A stretch of 64,000 bases of DNA from Carnegiea gigantea (GCA_029747015.1 JAKOGI010000187.1:545001-609000), one strand, 5' to 3'. Shown: positions 1 to 11,822, counted from the stretch's first letter. A program made the numbers and translations. Notes: generated by a model from the letters alone, not told the origin.

Positions 1-60
1 AAGTTCTGAATAAGTTTAAAATAAAGGCCTGTTCTCTTTATCTTATTTTGAATGAACTTA

Positions 61-359
61 GGGCCTGTTCTCTTTGCTTTATTTTGACTGAACTTGTTCT
101 GAGTTTAACTTATCTGAACTTATTCTGAATTTATTTGTTAAACTTATTCTGAACTTATTCTGAAACTTATTTACTGAACTTATTCTGAACTTACTATAAA
201 ATAAATTTATGAACCTATTTGTTAAACTTATTCTGAACTTATTTGCTGAATTTTATTCTAAACTTATTCTAAACTTATTAATAAAACTAATTTTAAACTT
301 ATTCTCACTGAACTTATCTGAACTTATTCTTCAAAAAACAAGTTGAAGAGAACAGGCCC
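61..359. mobile_element. MITE copy 1, Tourist-like, 299 bp
   Basis: It starts GGGCCTGTTCTCTTTG and ends AGAGAACAGGCCC, a terminal inverted repeat. It is flanked by TTA at 58-60 and TTA at 360-362. The inside is AT-rich iterations of TGAACTTATT with no ORF. Confidence 0.8.
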
Positions 360-578
360 TTATTTTGAACGTATTATAGAACAAATTTATCAACCTGTTT
401 GCTGAACTTATTCTGAACTTATTTGCTGAATTTTATTCTGAACTTATTTTGAACTTATTAATAAAACTGATTTTGAACTTATTCTGAACTGAACTTATCT
501 AAACTTATTTTTCAAAAAATAAGTCCAAGAGACAGGGCCTAAGTTTAGTAAATAAGTTTCAGAATAAGTTTAGAATAA

Positions 579-808
579 GGGTCTGTTCTTTTCACCTTAT
601 TTTGATTGAACTTATTCTGAACTTAACTTATCTGAACTTATTCTAAACTTATCATGAAGTTATTTACTAAACTTATTATTCTGAACTTTCTGAACTGAAC
701 TTATCTGAACTTATTCTGAACTTCTGAACTAAACTTATTCTGAACTTATTCTCAACTGGACTTATCTGAACTTATTCTGTCTGAAAATAAGTCGAAAAGA
801 ATATGCCC
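579..808. mobile_element. MITE copy 2, Tourist-like, 230 bp
   Basis: It starts GGGTCTGTTCTTTTCACC and ends GAAAAGAATATGCCC. It is flanked by TAA at 576-578 and TAA at 809-811. It is shorter than the other copies, probably through internal deletion. Confidence 0.7.
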
Positions 809-1196
809 TAAGTTCAACAAATAAATTCAGAATAAGTTCAAATAAGTTCAGTTCAGAATAAGTTTAGTCAAAATAAGACGAAGAGAACAGACTTTTATTC
901 TGAACTTATTTACTGAATTTTATTCTGAACTTATTCTAAACTTATTAATAAAACTGATTCTGAACTTATTTTGAACTGAACTTATCTGAATTTATTCTTC
1001 AAAAAATAAGTCAAAGGGAACAGCCTCTTATTCTGAACTTATTTTGAACTTATTATAGAACAAATTCATGAACCTATTTGCTGAACTTATTCTGAACTTA
1101 TTTGCTGAATTTTATTCTGAACGTATTCTGAACTTGTTAGTAAAACTAATTCTGAAGTGAACTTATCTGAACTTATCTTCAAAAAATAAGTCGAAG

Positions 1197-1955
1197 AGAA
1201 CAGGCCCTTAACTTTTATTCTGAGCTTTTATTTGGTGAATAATTATAATTTATTTAATTGTTGTTGTTGTCGCTAAGTATTATAGTGATTATTATTTGTT
1301 ATTATTATTATGATTATTATTATTCTTATTCTTATTCTTATTCTTATTCTTATTATTATATTTATTGTTATTGTTGTTGTTATTGTTATTATTATCATCA
1401 TCATCATCATCATCATCATTAGTGAATGTTCTTTTTTTAAGAAAGTTATTATTTTGTTGTGTGATTGTTGTTGGATTGTACGGTGGGTAGAAATTTAAAA
1501 AGTTCAACAACTATCATATTGGGTTGTCCATCCAAAGAAGTTAATGACATAACGTAAGTGCAAGCTAAAATAAAAATGAAAGAGTCGGCAATTAGCGTCT
1601 ATGTGCATAGGCAATTAGCATCCAAGTTTTGGACAATTCCTAATAGTTCTAAACATTGATTCATAAATTATTTTTACTATATATACAAATTTACATTTTC
1701 GAACAATTGTTCACAAAATAATACATCTTACAAAAAAAAACACATTTTAAAATTAAACATTTGGTGCAAGTCTATGGTCCCACCTCAAAGTTTTTATTGA
1801 TGTACATAACATAAAATTTCAGTCAAAAATATAAATGGTTAATATTACAATGTGCGATTAATTATTTAATTATTTTTCGAACTTTTGATGAGTTCTAAAC
1901 TTATTTGCTGAACTTATTGTCAACTTTTTCTAAACTTATTAGAGCCTATTTTTTT
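1197..1955. repeat. Direct repeat, unit copy 1 (pairs with 3510-4255)
   Basis: This stretch runs from the MITE end AACAGGCCC through TTATTTGGTGAATAATTATA, a triplet microsatellite, then unique-looking sequence (CAATTAGCATCCAAGTTTTG, CATTTGGTGCAAGTC) to TTTGATGAGTTCT. The same order recurs at 3510-4255 with scattered substitutions and indels. The two copies are about 2.3 kb apart. No gene is visible in either. Confidence 0.8.
1288..1420. repeat. Compound triplet microsatellite (ATT/CTT/TTG/CAT)
   Basis: Runs of TTA and TTC, then TTG, then (ATC)n make an apparent polyN/polyD ORF on the minus strand. It is simple sequence, not a gene. Confidence 0.9.
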
Positions 1956-2003
1956 CGCCTTATTTTGACTGAACTTATTCTGAATTAAACTCATCTGAAG
2001 TTA

Positions 2004-2609
2004 GGACCTGTTCTCTTCGCCTTATTTTGACTGAACTTATTCTGAACTGAACTTATCTGAACTTATTTTGAATTTATTTGTTGAACTTATTCTGAACTTA
2101 TTCTGAAACTTATTTACTGAACTTATTCTAAACTTATTATAGAACAAATTTATGAACCTATTTGCTGAACTTAGGGCCTATTCTTTTTGACTTATTTTCA
2201 GACAGAATGAATTTAGATAAGTTCAATTCAGAATAAATTCAGAATAAGTTTAGTTCAGAAGGTTTAGAATAAGTTCAGATAAGTTCAGTTCAGAAAGTTC
2301 AGAATAATAAGTTTAGTAAATAACTTCAAAATAAGTTTAGAATAAGTTCAGAAAAGTTCAGTTCAGAATAAGTTCAGAATAAATTCAGTAAATAACCTCA
2401 GAATAAGTTCAAAATAAGTTCAAATAAGATAAATTCAGAATAAGTTTAGTTAAAATAAGGCGAAAAGAACCGGCCCTAATTCTGAACTTATTTGCTGAAT
2501 TTTATTCTGAACTTATTTTGAACTTATTAATAAAACTGATTCTGAACTTATTCTGAACTGAACTTATTTGACCTTATTTTTTAAAAATTAAGCCGAAGAG
2601 AATAGTGTC
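2004..2609. mobile_element. MITE copy 3, interrupted by another copy
   Basis: The left end is GGACCTGTTCTCTTCGCC after TTA (2001-2003). The best right end is GAAGAGAATAGTGTC, ending at 2609. Removing the copy at 2174-2476 leaves about 300 bp, the usual size of the family, so the later copy appears to have landed inside this one. The right end is more worn than the left and no clean target duplication remains there. Confidence 0.6.
2174..2476. mobile_element. MITE copy 4, nested in copy 3
   Basis: It starts GGGCCTATTCTTTTTGAC after TTA and ends GAAAAGAACCGGCCC before TAA, giving 303 bp. Its body runs in the opposite sense to the surrounding copy (AAGTTCAG rather than CTGAACTT), which supports a separate insertion. 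Confidence 0.65.
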
Positions 2610-2636
2610 TTGTTCTGAATTTATTTGTTGAACTTA

Positions 2637-2934
2637 GGCTCTGTTCTCTTTGACTTATTTTTTGAAGAATAAGTTCAGATAAGTTCAGTTTATAATAAGT
2701 TCATAATCAATTTTATTAATAAGTTCAAAATAAGTTTAGAATAAAATTCAGCAAATAATTTCAGAAAAGTTTAGCAAATAGGTTCATAAATTTGTTCTAT
2801 AATAAGTTCAGATAATTTCAGAATAAGTTTAGTAAATAAATTTCAAAATAAATTCAACAAATAAATTCAGAATAAGTTCAGATAAGTTCCGTTCAGAATA
2901 AGTTCAGACAAAATAAGGCAAAGAGAACAGGCCC
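2637..2934. mobile_element. MITE copy 5, Tourist-like, 298 bp
   Basis: It starts GGCTCTGTTCTCTTTGAC and ends AAAGAGAACAGGCCC. TTA flanks both sides, at 2634-2636 and 2935-2937. Confidence 0.75.
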
Positions 2935-3185
2935 TTATTCTGAACTTTTTCTGAAACTTATTTACTGAACTTATTATGAACTTAGTATAGAACAAGTTTA
3001 TGAACCCATTTGCTGAACTTATTCTGAACTTATTTGCTGAATTTTATTCTGAACTTATTCTGAACTTATTTAACTGATTCTGAACTTGTTCTGAACTGAA
3101 CTTATCTGAACTTATTCTTCAAAAAATAAGTCGAAGAGAACATGCCCTTAATAAACTAATTCTGAACTGAACTTATCTGAACTTA

Positions 3186-3485
3186 GAGCTTGTTCTCTTC
3201 GACTTATTTTTTGAAGAATAAGTTCAGATAAGTTCAGATCAGAATAAGTTCATAATCAGTTTTATTAATAAGTTTAGAATAAGTTCATAATAAAATTCAA
3301 TAAATAAGTTCAGATTAAGTTCAGCAAATAGGTTCATAAATTTGTTGTATAATAAGTTCAGAATAAGTTCAGTAAATAAGTTTCAGAATAAGTTCAGAAT
3401 AAGTTCAACAAATAAATTCAGAATAAGTTTAGATAAGTTCAGTTCAGAATGAGTTCAGTCAAAATAAGGCGAAGAGAACAGGCCC
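3186..3485. mobile_element. MITE copy 6, Tourist-like, 300 bp
   Basis: It starts GAGCTTGTTCTCTTCGAC and ends CGAAGAGAACAGGCCC. TTA flanks it at 3183-3185 and 3486-3488. Confidence 0.75.
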
Positions 3486-3509
3486 TTATTCTTCAAAAAA
3501 TAAGCTGAA

Positions 3510-3611
3510 GAGAACAGGCCTTTAACTTTTATTCTGAACTTTTATTTGGTGAATAATTATAATTTATTTAATTGTTGTTGTTGCTAAGTATTATTGTTGT
3601 TGTTGTTGTTG

Positions 3612-3694
<83 letters not shown>

Positions 3695-4255
3695 ATTATT
3701 ATCATCATCATCATCATCATCATCATTATTAGTGAATGTTCTTTTTTTTATAAGGTTATTATCTTGTTGTGTGGTTGTTGTTGCATTGTACGGTAGGTAA
3801 AAATTTAAAAAGTCCAACAACTATCATATTGGATTGTCCATCCAAAGAAATTAATGAAATAACATAAAGTGCAAGCTAAAATAAAAATAAAAGAGTCGAC
3901 AATTAGCATCCATGTGCATAGGCAATTAGCATCCAAATTTTGGACAATTTCTAATAGTTCTAAACATTAATTCATAAATTATTTTCACTACATATACAAA
4001 TGTACATTTTCGAACAATTGTTCACAAAATAATACATCTTACAAAAAACTACACATTTTAAAATTAAATATTTGGTGCAAGCCCATGGTCCTACTTCAAA
4101 ATTTTTATTGATGTAAAAAATGTAAAATTTCAGTCACAAATGTAAATGATTAATGTTGCAATGTGTGATTAATTGTTTAATTATTTTCTAAACTTTTGAT
4201 GAGTTCTGAACTTATTTGCCGAACTTATTATCAACTTATTCTGAACTTATTAGGG
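3510..4255. repeat. Direct repeat, unit copy 2 (pairs with 1197-1955)
   Basis: It is co-linear with 1197-1955. The triplet tract has expanded, mainly with TTG units, compared with the first copy. It ends at the start of MITE copy 7. Confidence 0.8.
3590..3727. repeat. Compound triplet microsatellite (TTG/ATT/ATC)
   Basis: Long TTG and ATT runs are followed by (ATC)n. It is the homologue of 1288-1420, with a different repeat number and composition. All apparent ORFs here are homopolymeric amino-acid runs and are not coding. Confidence 0.9.
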
Positions 4256-4541
4256 CCTGTTCTCTTCGCCTTATTTTGACTGAACTTGTACTGAACTAAA
4301 CTCATTTAAACTTATTCTGAATTTATTTGTTGAACTTATTCTGAAACTTATTTATTGAACTTATTCTGAACTTATTATAGAACAAATTTCTGAACCTATT
4401 TGCTGAACTTATTCTAAACTTATTTGCTGAATTTTATTCTGAACTTATTTTGAACTTATTAATAAAACTAATTATGAATTTATTCTGAACTGAACTTATC
4501 TTAACTTAATCTTCAAAGAACAAGTCGAAGAAAACAGACCC
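4253..4541. mobile_element. MITE copy 7, Tourist-like, 289 bp
   Basis: It starts GGGCCTGTTCTCTTCGCC and ends CGAAGAAAACAGACCC. TTA flanks it at 4250-4252 and 4542-4544. Confidence 0.75.
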
Positions 4542-4640
4542 TTAATAAAACTGATTTTGAACTGATTTTAAATTAAATTTATCTAAACTTATTCTTCTAA
4601 AAATAAGTCAAAGAGAACAAGCTCTTAATAACAACTCTCA

Positions 4641-5308
4641 TAACTTCACTAGTTGAGACAAGACGTCCATATGTTAGTATAGAATTTGAGCAATTATCAA
4701 CTCATAGCTAATTAATGTTTGCTTTCATTTATTGGGCACACTGCACAAAATATAGGGGCGCACATTGTCAGAGCAAACCCGGCGGTGAGCCTATTTTTTG
4801 GCTCATCAGTGGGGGCCTACTACTGCCACATCAGACTTCTCTCCAACTTTTTGGCTTACAGTCCTCACTTTCTGCAGTAGAGGGCTTACCATTTTACCTC
4901 ACCAAATAAAATAATACCCATCAACCCACTATACAATACACAACTTTATTTTTCAAATTAAAAATAAAAAACTAATTAAAATAATCTAAAAAATAAAAAA
5001 GGCCTCACGAGTTGGCTCTCTCGTTTGAGCCTCGCCGTGAATCATGAGGGACGAGGTCATCATTGCAGCTCGTTGTTTGCCTAACCCATTCCCTCTCTCC
5101 TCTCTTTTATCTCGCGGGGCGGCCACTGTAAACGGCCTCAATTTCAGGCTTGCATGCAACTGTTTAGATTTTGATTGAATGAGCTTAATTTTAGGTCCGT
5201 TTGATTTTATCCTCTTTGAAACATTTCTATTCCCACATACACAAGTATTAATATGTGTATGATTATGAGGCTCGTGATTCTACGGTCGAAGAGTTGGCAA
5301 AGGCAGAT
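4641..5308. other. Non-coding stretch, possible MITE at about 4745-5150
   Basis: No gene is seen. The segment from GGGGCGCACATTGTCAGAG to CGGCCACTGTAAACGGCCTC has a GC-rich head and tail around an A/T-rich centre, as small class II elements do. The two ends match only weakly when inverted and no target duplication was found, so this remains a suggestion. Confidence 0.3.
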
Positions 5309-6015
5309 CAGGGTTGGGCAAAAAATCGGGTACTCAATTTCGGACCCGAACCCGGTTTGAATTTGCCGAATTCATAACCGGATCCGGGACTAATTTCGAA
5401 ATCTTGAAATTAGTTGCAACCAGGCCCGGAGTCAGGTCCTGGAAACTTAGAAAGGGAACCGGAGCCGTTACCCAATTACCCAACTCAATCAGTTTTTTTC
5501 TAAAAAAATATGTTTGAGTTACCCGTTTGCCTGTTGACATTAGGTATTGTTCTTCCGATACCGCCATAATTTCCTGCTATCCATTGATATTACTAAATCT
5601 TTTTGTTAATGTATAATAGTATGAGTAGATGATATTCTTTTACGCTTGGATGAAATGAAACGCTATTTATTAGCTAACCAATTGGACTTTAATGTATGGT
5701 AAATGTTTAGCTATCACTCTATTAAATTTAATTTTGAACGATTGATTAGCTAACTTGTTGGGTGTATTGGTTCTCTTACAAAGTCACAACCCAAGTAAAA
5801 AATTTAAATGAAATAAAATAAAACAAAATTAAAAAAATTAGGAATCAAGTACTCGGTTCTAGACTCGGTCCCAACGGGCTCTAGGACCGGTTTCAAAATC
5901 TTGGACCAAGTTCCAGTTGGGACCAACACTAGATCCAGATCTTTGGACCCGATTCCAACCTGGACCGGGGTCGGTTCCATGAAAATGGACCGAATATTGG
6001 GTCCTGCTCAGCCCT
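5309..6015. mobile_element. hAT-like non-autonomous element, 707 bp
   Basis: The left end reads CAGGGTTGGGCAAAAAATCG and the right end, inverted, reads AGGGCTGAGCAGGACCCAAT. This is an imperfect terminal repeat of the AGGG(T/C)TG type common in plant hAT elements. The inside is rich in GGACCCGAACCCGG-like and CCCGATTCC-like motifs near both ends (subterminal repeats), with AT-rich sequence in the centre. No transposase ORF is present. An 8-bp target duplication was looked for and not found. Confidence 0.55.
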
Positions 6016-7162
6016 AGATCTAATACTCTTAGAAAGATCATACCAAAATTGGAAGGATTTCATTTAGGTAGGATGTTTGACTTTGAGTGAGAAATTATAA
6101 GTTTTACGGGATTTAGCTGATAGAATATTTCATTTTTTACTCCCCATATTTTTAGAAAATTCATTTGATATATCACTAGTATTAAGGATCCATGCGATGC
6201 ATTGATCTCATAAACATTTTAATTATAGTAATTATTTGTAGTTTAATAGAAAAATATCACAATAAGAATGTGTTAAAGAGAAGATACTAGTCGTTTGGAA
6301 AAAAAAATTGTTGGTACTCACTTGGACTATAGTATGCTGAAAATTTAAAAATCTGATCAGTTTTCACATATTATACTAATAATATGAATTAAATTAAAGG
6401 TAATATAATCTTATTTGTTAGTAATAGCTTGGCGTCTTATGCCTTGAAAATTGAAAGCAAATTTGTACCTTATAGTAGTAAATTTTGGTGGTATTTTCTT
6501 TTACATATATGATCCATAACTGACATTTTATTGTATGTAAAATCTCTAATATTTTATATTTGTATAAATGTTTATGGTCAAATAGATGGTTAGAAAATAA
6601 TAATGAAAATAGCATATCTTTCATCACTTATTGATAATACTAATGATGTTTTTATGGTAAATAAGATATATAATATCAAAAATATGTGTATGCGACTTTG
6701 TGTCTTTATAATACTTTGTATTAATAGCCAAAGTTTGTTAAAAATTAAAAACTAAATATGCACAACAGATTATATATAGATGGTGCATTTACTCTCTAAC
6801 CCAGACCCCGTAAAAGCGGGACCCATACTGGGAGGTGGTGGTGTTATTGTTATTGGTGCATTTGCTCTATTACAGTATAATACATTATTTTAGGTGATAT
6901 TGGAAGTAATATTAGTAATATAATATAATTTTTGTGATCAAAAGTAATATAATATAATGTTGTACAATTATTGAGCATTGTCTTTTTTTATTTGGAAAGA
7001 AAATCTTTGGAATTGCAATTAATGGTGAAAAAAAAATTTTTAGAAAGAAAATTTCCCCATTATAATTGACTAACTCCTTTTTCTTATAAATAAATAAAAA
7101 CTATTAATTATCTTAAAAATTTGTTAGAATGACACATGTCAAAAATTTAGAGGTTTTGTTTT
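6016..7162. other. AT-rich non-coding, possible FAR-A intron
   Basis: No gene, RNA or clear element was seen except a SINE-like tail at about 6795-6860. If the missing FAR-A exons lie left of the window, this is intron sequence. Confidence 0.5.
6795..6860 (+). mobile_element. SINE 3'-end fragment
   Basis: The sequence ACCCAGACCCCGTAAAAGCG followed by GGACCCATACTGGGAGGTGG and a GGTGTTATT-type tail matches the layout of TS-type plant SINE 3' ends. The same block recurs at 47835-47935. Confidence 0.5.
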
Positions 7163-7167
7163 GTATT

Positions 7168-7206
<39 letters not shown>

Positions 7207-7453
7207 AAATATATATTATATAATATATATATATATATATAATATATATATCTATTATGATGTATGTATGTATGTATATATGTATAGTAGTATGTATGAT
7301 GTAATGCATAGTATATATGTATATATGTATCATACATAATTATATATATATTATATATTAATATATCTATATATATATATCATATAATATATTATATATA
7401 TATATATATATATATTATGTATGGTATGTATATTATATATATATATATATATA

Positions 7454-7489
<36 letters not shown>

Positions 7490-7670
7490 TGTATTGTATG
7501 TAGGTATGTTGTATGTATAATATATGTGTGATATATATATATATATTATATATATATATATATTATATATATATAATCTATATATCTTTATATGTATGAT
7601 GTACGTGTGTGTGTGTGTGTCATATATATATATATATATATATATATAGATATATATATATATATATATA

Positions 7671-7709
<39 letters not shown>

Positions 7710-7870
7710 ATATATCTGATGTATATGTAGTGTGTGTGCATATATATATATAATATATATATATTATATATTATATATTATATATATATATATAATATAT
7801 ATATATATATTATATAATATGTCTGTATATGTATGTGTGTGTGTGTGTATATATATATATGTGTGTGTGT
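7163..7870. repeat. Degenerate (TA)n/(TG)n microsatellite region
   Basis: About 700 bp of TA repeats, interrupted by short TATG, TG and ATTATA blocks. It gives spurious Tyr/Ile ORFs on both strands. It is a likely site of sequencing error and length polymorphism. Confidence 0.9.
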
Positions 7871-8598
7871 GTGTATGAAAATAAAGATGTTCTATGAAAA
7901 TAAATTGATAAATATTATTAGTAGAACTTATATTTATTTTCACACGGTACATCACATGAATTTTTTCAAAAATATGAGAATATTAAACAAAATATCCCTA
8001 TTTAATTTAAAGCCATATGCTTGCAAGTGTATCATCAGAGAAGTTTGAAGTCCTATCCGTTTTGTTTTAATTAAATTGATAACCATAATAATACAAGGCC
8101 ACTACCAAACAACTGACCATGTTATTCCAATGACAGTCACAAAGGTTAAACTTGTACTAGTGATAAATATTTTAACAGCATCACTCACTACTAGAATCTC
8201 TCAATTGATGATAAAGGTTTTCTGTTCTTTAAAAAGTTTTTTTAAAAAAACTTGCTGTTCTTTTTTTAACCAAAAAAAAAAAGGAATGATTCATTAATGA
8301 AAAACCATATAGCATATATAATGAATATCTCCTAATAAAAGTAAATATAAAACATCAAATTAAATAATTCTCTCCAGAAAGCTAATGGTAAATATACTGT
8401 CGGCTGGCTCTGAACTTATAACATTATTATTGCCACCAACTGCATTCTTTGATGTTAATTATCTTTTCCAAATATCGGCGAGCTAATGGTAAAACTTGCT
8501 GTTGTTAAAGAGGAATTATGGGAGTGAATTTAGTAGGCCAAATTTCTCATAGTTTCTCCCAACTTTTTGACTTTGTCTTTTGGCAATTGATCAACTAG
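7871..8598. other. Non-coding stretch upstream of the first visible FAR-A exon
   Basis: Searched by eye for FAR exons 1-5 (motifs such as [27 protein letters not shown]). None was found. The sequence ends in a normal acceptor, CAACTAG, before the exon at 8599. Confidence 0.6.
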
Positions 8599-11500
8599 GT
8601 CAAGGCATTGGGGATGGCCTAATGTGTACGTATTCACAAAGGCATTAGGAGAGATGGTACTAATGCAAGAAAAAGAAGACATTCCTCTTGTCATTGTTCG
8701 CCCTACTATTGTCACCAGTACCTACAAAGAGCCCATGCCTGGGTGGGTTGAAGGCGTTAGGTACCATGATAATATATGTTTTTTATGTAAGAAGATTTAG
8801 TTTGGCTGCATGAAAATTAGAATTTTTACTGAGAAAATTAAATATGATTGAAATTATTGTAGGACTGTTGACAGTATAATCGTTCCATATGGTAAAGGGA
8901 GATTGACATACTTCCCTGGTGATCTTGAAACAATCATAGACATGGTAACAAATATTAAGTTCATAAAAGTTATTTAGCACATGCATACCTTTCTTATACA
9001 AGTGTTCCTATATAAGATACTTTTATGCATGAGTTGTCATTTGTGAATTTTGAATTTGTTTGAACCCTTTCTCAAATAGATTCCAGGTGATATGGTGGTG
9101 AATGCAATTATAACAGCGATGGAGGCTCATGCAAATTGGGCAGGTGATCCCATAATCTACCATATTGGTTCGTCCTTAAGACATCCCGTAAAATTCAGAG
9201 TTATTCATGACACTTCCTACCAATACTTCACCAAGCATCCATGGATTAACAAGGATGGAAGGCCCGTCATAGTTAGCCATATCAAGTTCTTAGACTCTGT
9301 AGATAGCTTCAAGAGATATCTCACCCTTCGTTATCTGCTCCCCTTGAAGGTACCAACACTAATATCCTTAATTATATGTTGTATTTTTCAAAGGTTAACA
9401 TTAGTTACTATCAAGAACTTAATACGAGTCTTACCTGAGATTCGGGTTTTGGATCGAGTAGATGTTTGTAAACCTTGGCAAATTTGCGATCCTAAATTGA
9501 GAATTAGAGAAGCTAGTAAGGAACTAAATCAGCTAAGTATTTAAGTTGATAGTTGAAGCCATGAAGATACGTAGTTGATGAATAAGTTCGTCATTTACAC
9601 AACATCCCCCTCCCCGCTCGGTTGTGTGTAGGCAAACTGGCTGCACAACTAGTGGCCCCATGTGTAGTATTGACCCAATGGGTGGCCGCATGAGCGCACC
9701 TATGTTAGACTTCCCCCCCCCCCCCCAAAAAAAAAAAAATTAATGAGTTATCTTAAATGGGACCCGATTGTTATATATAGACACTTCTAAAATAGTTCTA
9801 AAAAGTAACAGATATCCTCTAAATATACTTAACCTAGAGTGACATTCTTAATTTTTTAAATATAAAGACTACAATTATAAAGTTGTACTTTAATAGAAAA
9901 ATAAAATAAAATAAAATACACCTAAGCTTAAATATATCTTTCTCTCCGCTTCTCATGTAAAACTACATTCCAATTTTCCAAATATATTTCCATGTCTCCG
10001 TCCCTCTCTCTTATGTGAATTTTAGATTTTTCATTTAATCAAATATTAATATATTTAATTTTTGTTTATTGTTATTAGTGATTTTTTTTCAGCTATTCAG
10101 TTTCAATGGTTTATTGGAGTAAAATTTTCTTTAACTTGGCGTACAATTTCTTTTTTTTTTCCAATTTTTGTGCAATTAGATGGTGGAGATTAATTATTTG
10201 TAGTTTCATTTCATGTTTGGCGTATTCACTTCATGGCCTAAAGGTTTTTTTTTTTTTTTTTTTTGGTTTCATTACTTGATATTCATGATTTATGTTCTGC
10301 AACCAACAGTTTTAATAAATGGTAGGTAATTGTGATATTCTATGATGTCGGACCACAAAGGCAATATCATACACCCAAGAGTACATACTCCGGGAAGCCA
10401 TGTAAGCGAAATATATATTAATAATCGCTCATATGATAAATATACATTAAAAAAGTATATATATGTGGCAATGGAAGTACATGCTCCCAGAAGTATGTAA
10501 TAATTTGCCTACCATTTTGTGCCAACTTCAAAATACGAAGAACTGCAAAGAACAAAAGTAGTAATACACAAATTAAACAATTTTAAATATCTATACACTT
10601 TAACTTAGAATTGTAATTAAACCGACAAATTAAACAATTTTAAATTGAAATTGGCAAATTGGAATCATAAATTAAATGAAAAAATAGTCTACAAATTAAA
10701 GGATTAAACAATAAATTGAAGTCAATTAAAGTACTAAACTGGAATTATTAAACTTTCAACTTCAAATTTGGAGAGATGACAAACCCTATGGCCACTGACA
10801 CGACGAATATGACTCAGGTTCACCGGCTCACAGCGAACATCCGACCTGGCGGGAGCACCAACGACGAGGGACAAAGGGCGGACGTTGGTGGCCTGGTGCT
10901 ACGGTGCGAGATAGGCAGACAGCAAGATAATAGAGAGACTAATAGAGGGGGTAGGATTTGGACGTATAGAGACACTATGGTTTCTATCTTGTATGTGGAA
11001 CATAAGTCAAAAGAGCTTTCAGATTGGGAACATTAAATTTTAAAAAATTCCAAAACAAACAAAATGCAAGAAGTAGGACTCCACCCGCGACGTCTTGACC
11101 AAAGAACAACAATGTGGGTCCTCGGACCACTAGGCCAGCCATATCTTCGTTTATCTCCTTGCCACAATTTTTATTTATTTATAACCTACGTCTTTTAGTT
11201 TTGCGGTATACCATTTTGTAAAAATTTGTTTAAAAGAGGGGTGTTAATTGACTCTACTGATACCACACTCTCTCCGCCTCTGGAGAGTTGGGAATTACAT
11301 GTTTTCAATTTCATCCTCAATCCCTTAAATTGCAGAAAAGTTGTCTATATTCAACTTTAGATGTGCAATCAGTCTAATATGACATTTTACTTTAAACAGT
11401 ACTATAATCTAACGCTCGAGTTTCGGTGTCTTTGAAGGGGCTACAGATTGCAAATACTATGTTTTGCCAGTACTTCCGACACGCATGCATGGACATGAGC

Positions 11501-11822
11501 GGGAAGATCAACCTCATGATGCGATTACAAGACGTTTACAAACCCTATTTGTTCTTCAAAACCATGTGAGTCATCATCAATCAACTTCAGTTTTTTTTTT
11601 TTTTTACACAATACATACATGTTTAATAAAGTAAATGTTAGTAAACCCTAAAAATTGTATATTTTCAGTTATGATGATCAAAACTTGGAGAAGCTGAGAG
11701 CTGCTGCAAATGATAGAGGCGCAGAAACAGAAGTCTTTTATTTCGATCCGAAGGCCTTTGACTGGGAAGACTACCTCATCAACATTCATATCCCTGGACT
11801 TGTTAAATATGTCTTTGACTGA
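8599..11822 (+). CDS. FAR: FAR-A: fatty acyl-CoA reductase, C-terminal half only (5' exons not in window)
   Basis: Five exons read as join(8599-8760, 8863-8944, 9080-9349, 11438-11565, 11669-11822). They give about 264 residues, in frame from [18 protein letters not shown] to the end IPGLVKYVFD. Exon lengths (162, 82, 270, 128, 154) equal those of the last five exons of FAR-C, and every GT-AG junction is intact. The piece holds the YVFTK active-site motif, the IRPTIV-type core (here VIVRPTIV) and the C-terminal sterile/FAR_C domain. The NADPH-binding first half (exons 1-4 or 5) is absent between 1 and 8598. Either it was deleted, or it lies left of the window across an intron of more than 8.6 kb. 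The intact frame argues against an old pseudogene. It is the most diverged copy (for example KTIYDDQNLEKL against [12 protein letters not shown]). Intron 9350-11437 (2.1 kb) holds only AT-rich sequence and a C/A homopolymer tract. Confidence 0.8.
9350..11437 (+). other. Large FAR-A intron
   Basis: It lies between the 270-bp and 128-bp exons, with donor GTACCA and acceptor TTTGAAG. It contains a C-run/A-run tract at about 9714-9739 and a poly(T) run at about 10246-10264. The apparent ORFs at 9092-9544 (exon read-through) and 10776-11036 are not supported as separate genes. The corresponding introns of FAR-B (250 bp) and FAR-C (418 bp) are much shorter. Confidence 0.7.

Larger units (their letters stand above)
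1..4640. repeat. Cluster of Tourist/PIF-like MITEs, partly nested
   Basis: The whole stretch is built from degenerate iterations of CTGAACTTATT and its complement. It is punctuated by termini reading GGGCCTGTTCTCTTCG and, inverted, CGAAGAGAACAGGCCC. Several terminus pairs lie about 300 bp apart and are flanked by TTA or TAA, which fits the 3-bp TWA target duplications of PIF/Harbinger-type MITEs whose ends begin GGGCC or GGCC. Complete copies are listed separately. The stretches 360-578, 809-1207, 2935-3147 and 4542-4627 are degenerate copies or copies with a single end. No transposase is visible, so mobility would have depended on an autonomous element elsewhere. Confidence 0.8.

Noticed and set aside
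1292..3820. Poly-Asn, poly-Leu and poly-Ile ORFs
   Set aside because: They are produced by triplet microsatellites at 1288-1420 and 3590-3727, with no coding context.
5334..6041. ORFs on both strands around 5.3-6.0 kb
   Set aside because: They fall on the terminal and subterminal repeats of the hAT-like element, and no protein features are seen.
9092..9544. 150-codon plus-strand ORF as a separate gene
   Set aside because: It is the third visible FAR-A exon read through its donor site into the intron. FAR-B and FAR-C show the same exon ending at LLPLK.
10776..11036. 86-codon ORF in a FAR-A intron
   Set aside because: It has no recognisable domain, no promoter and no counterpart in the other FAR introns. 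It is compatible with chance.
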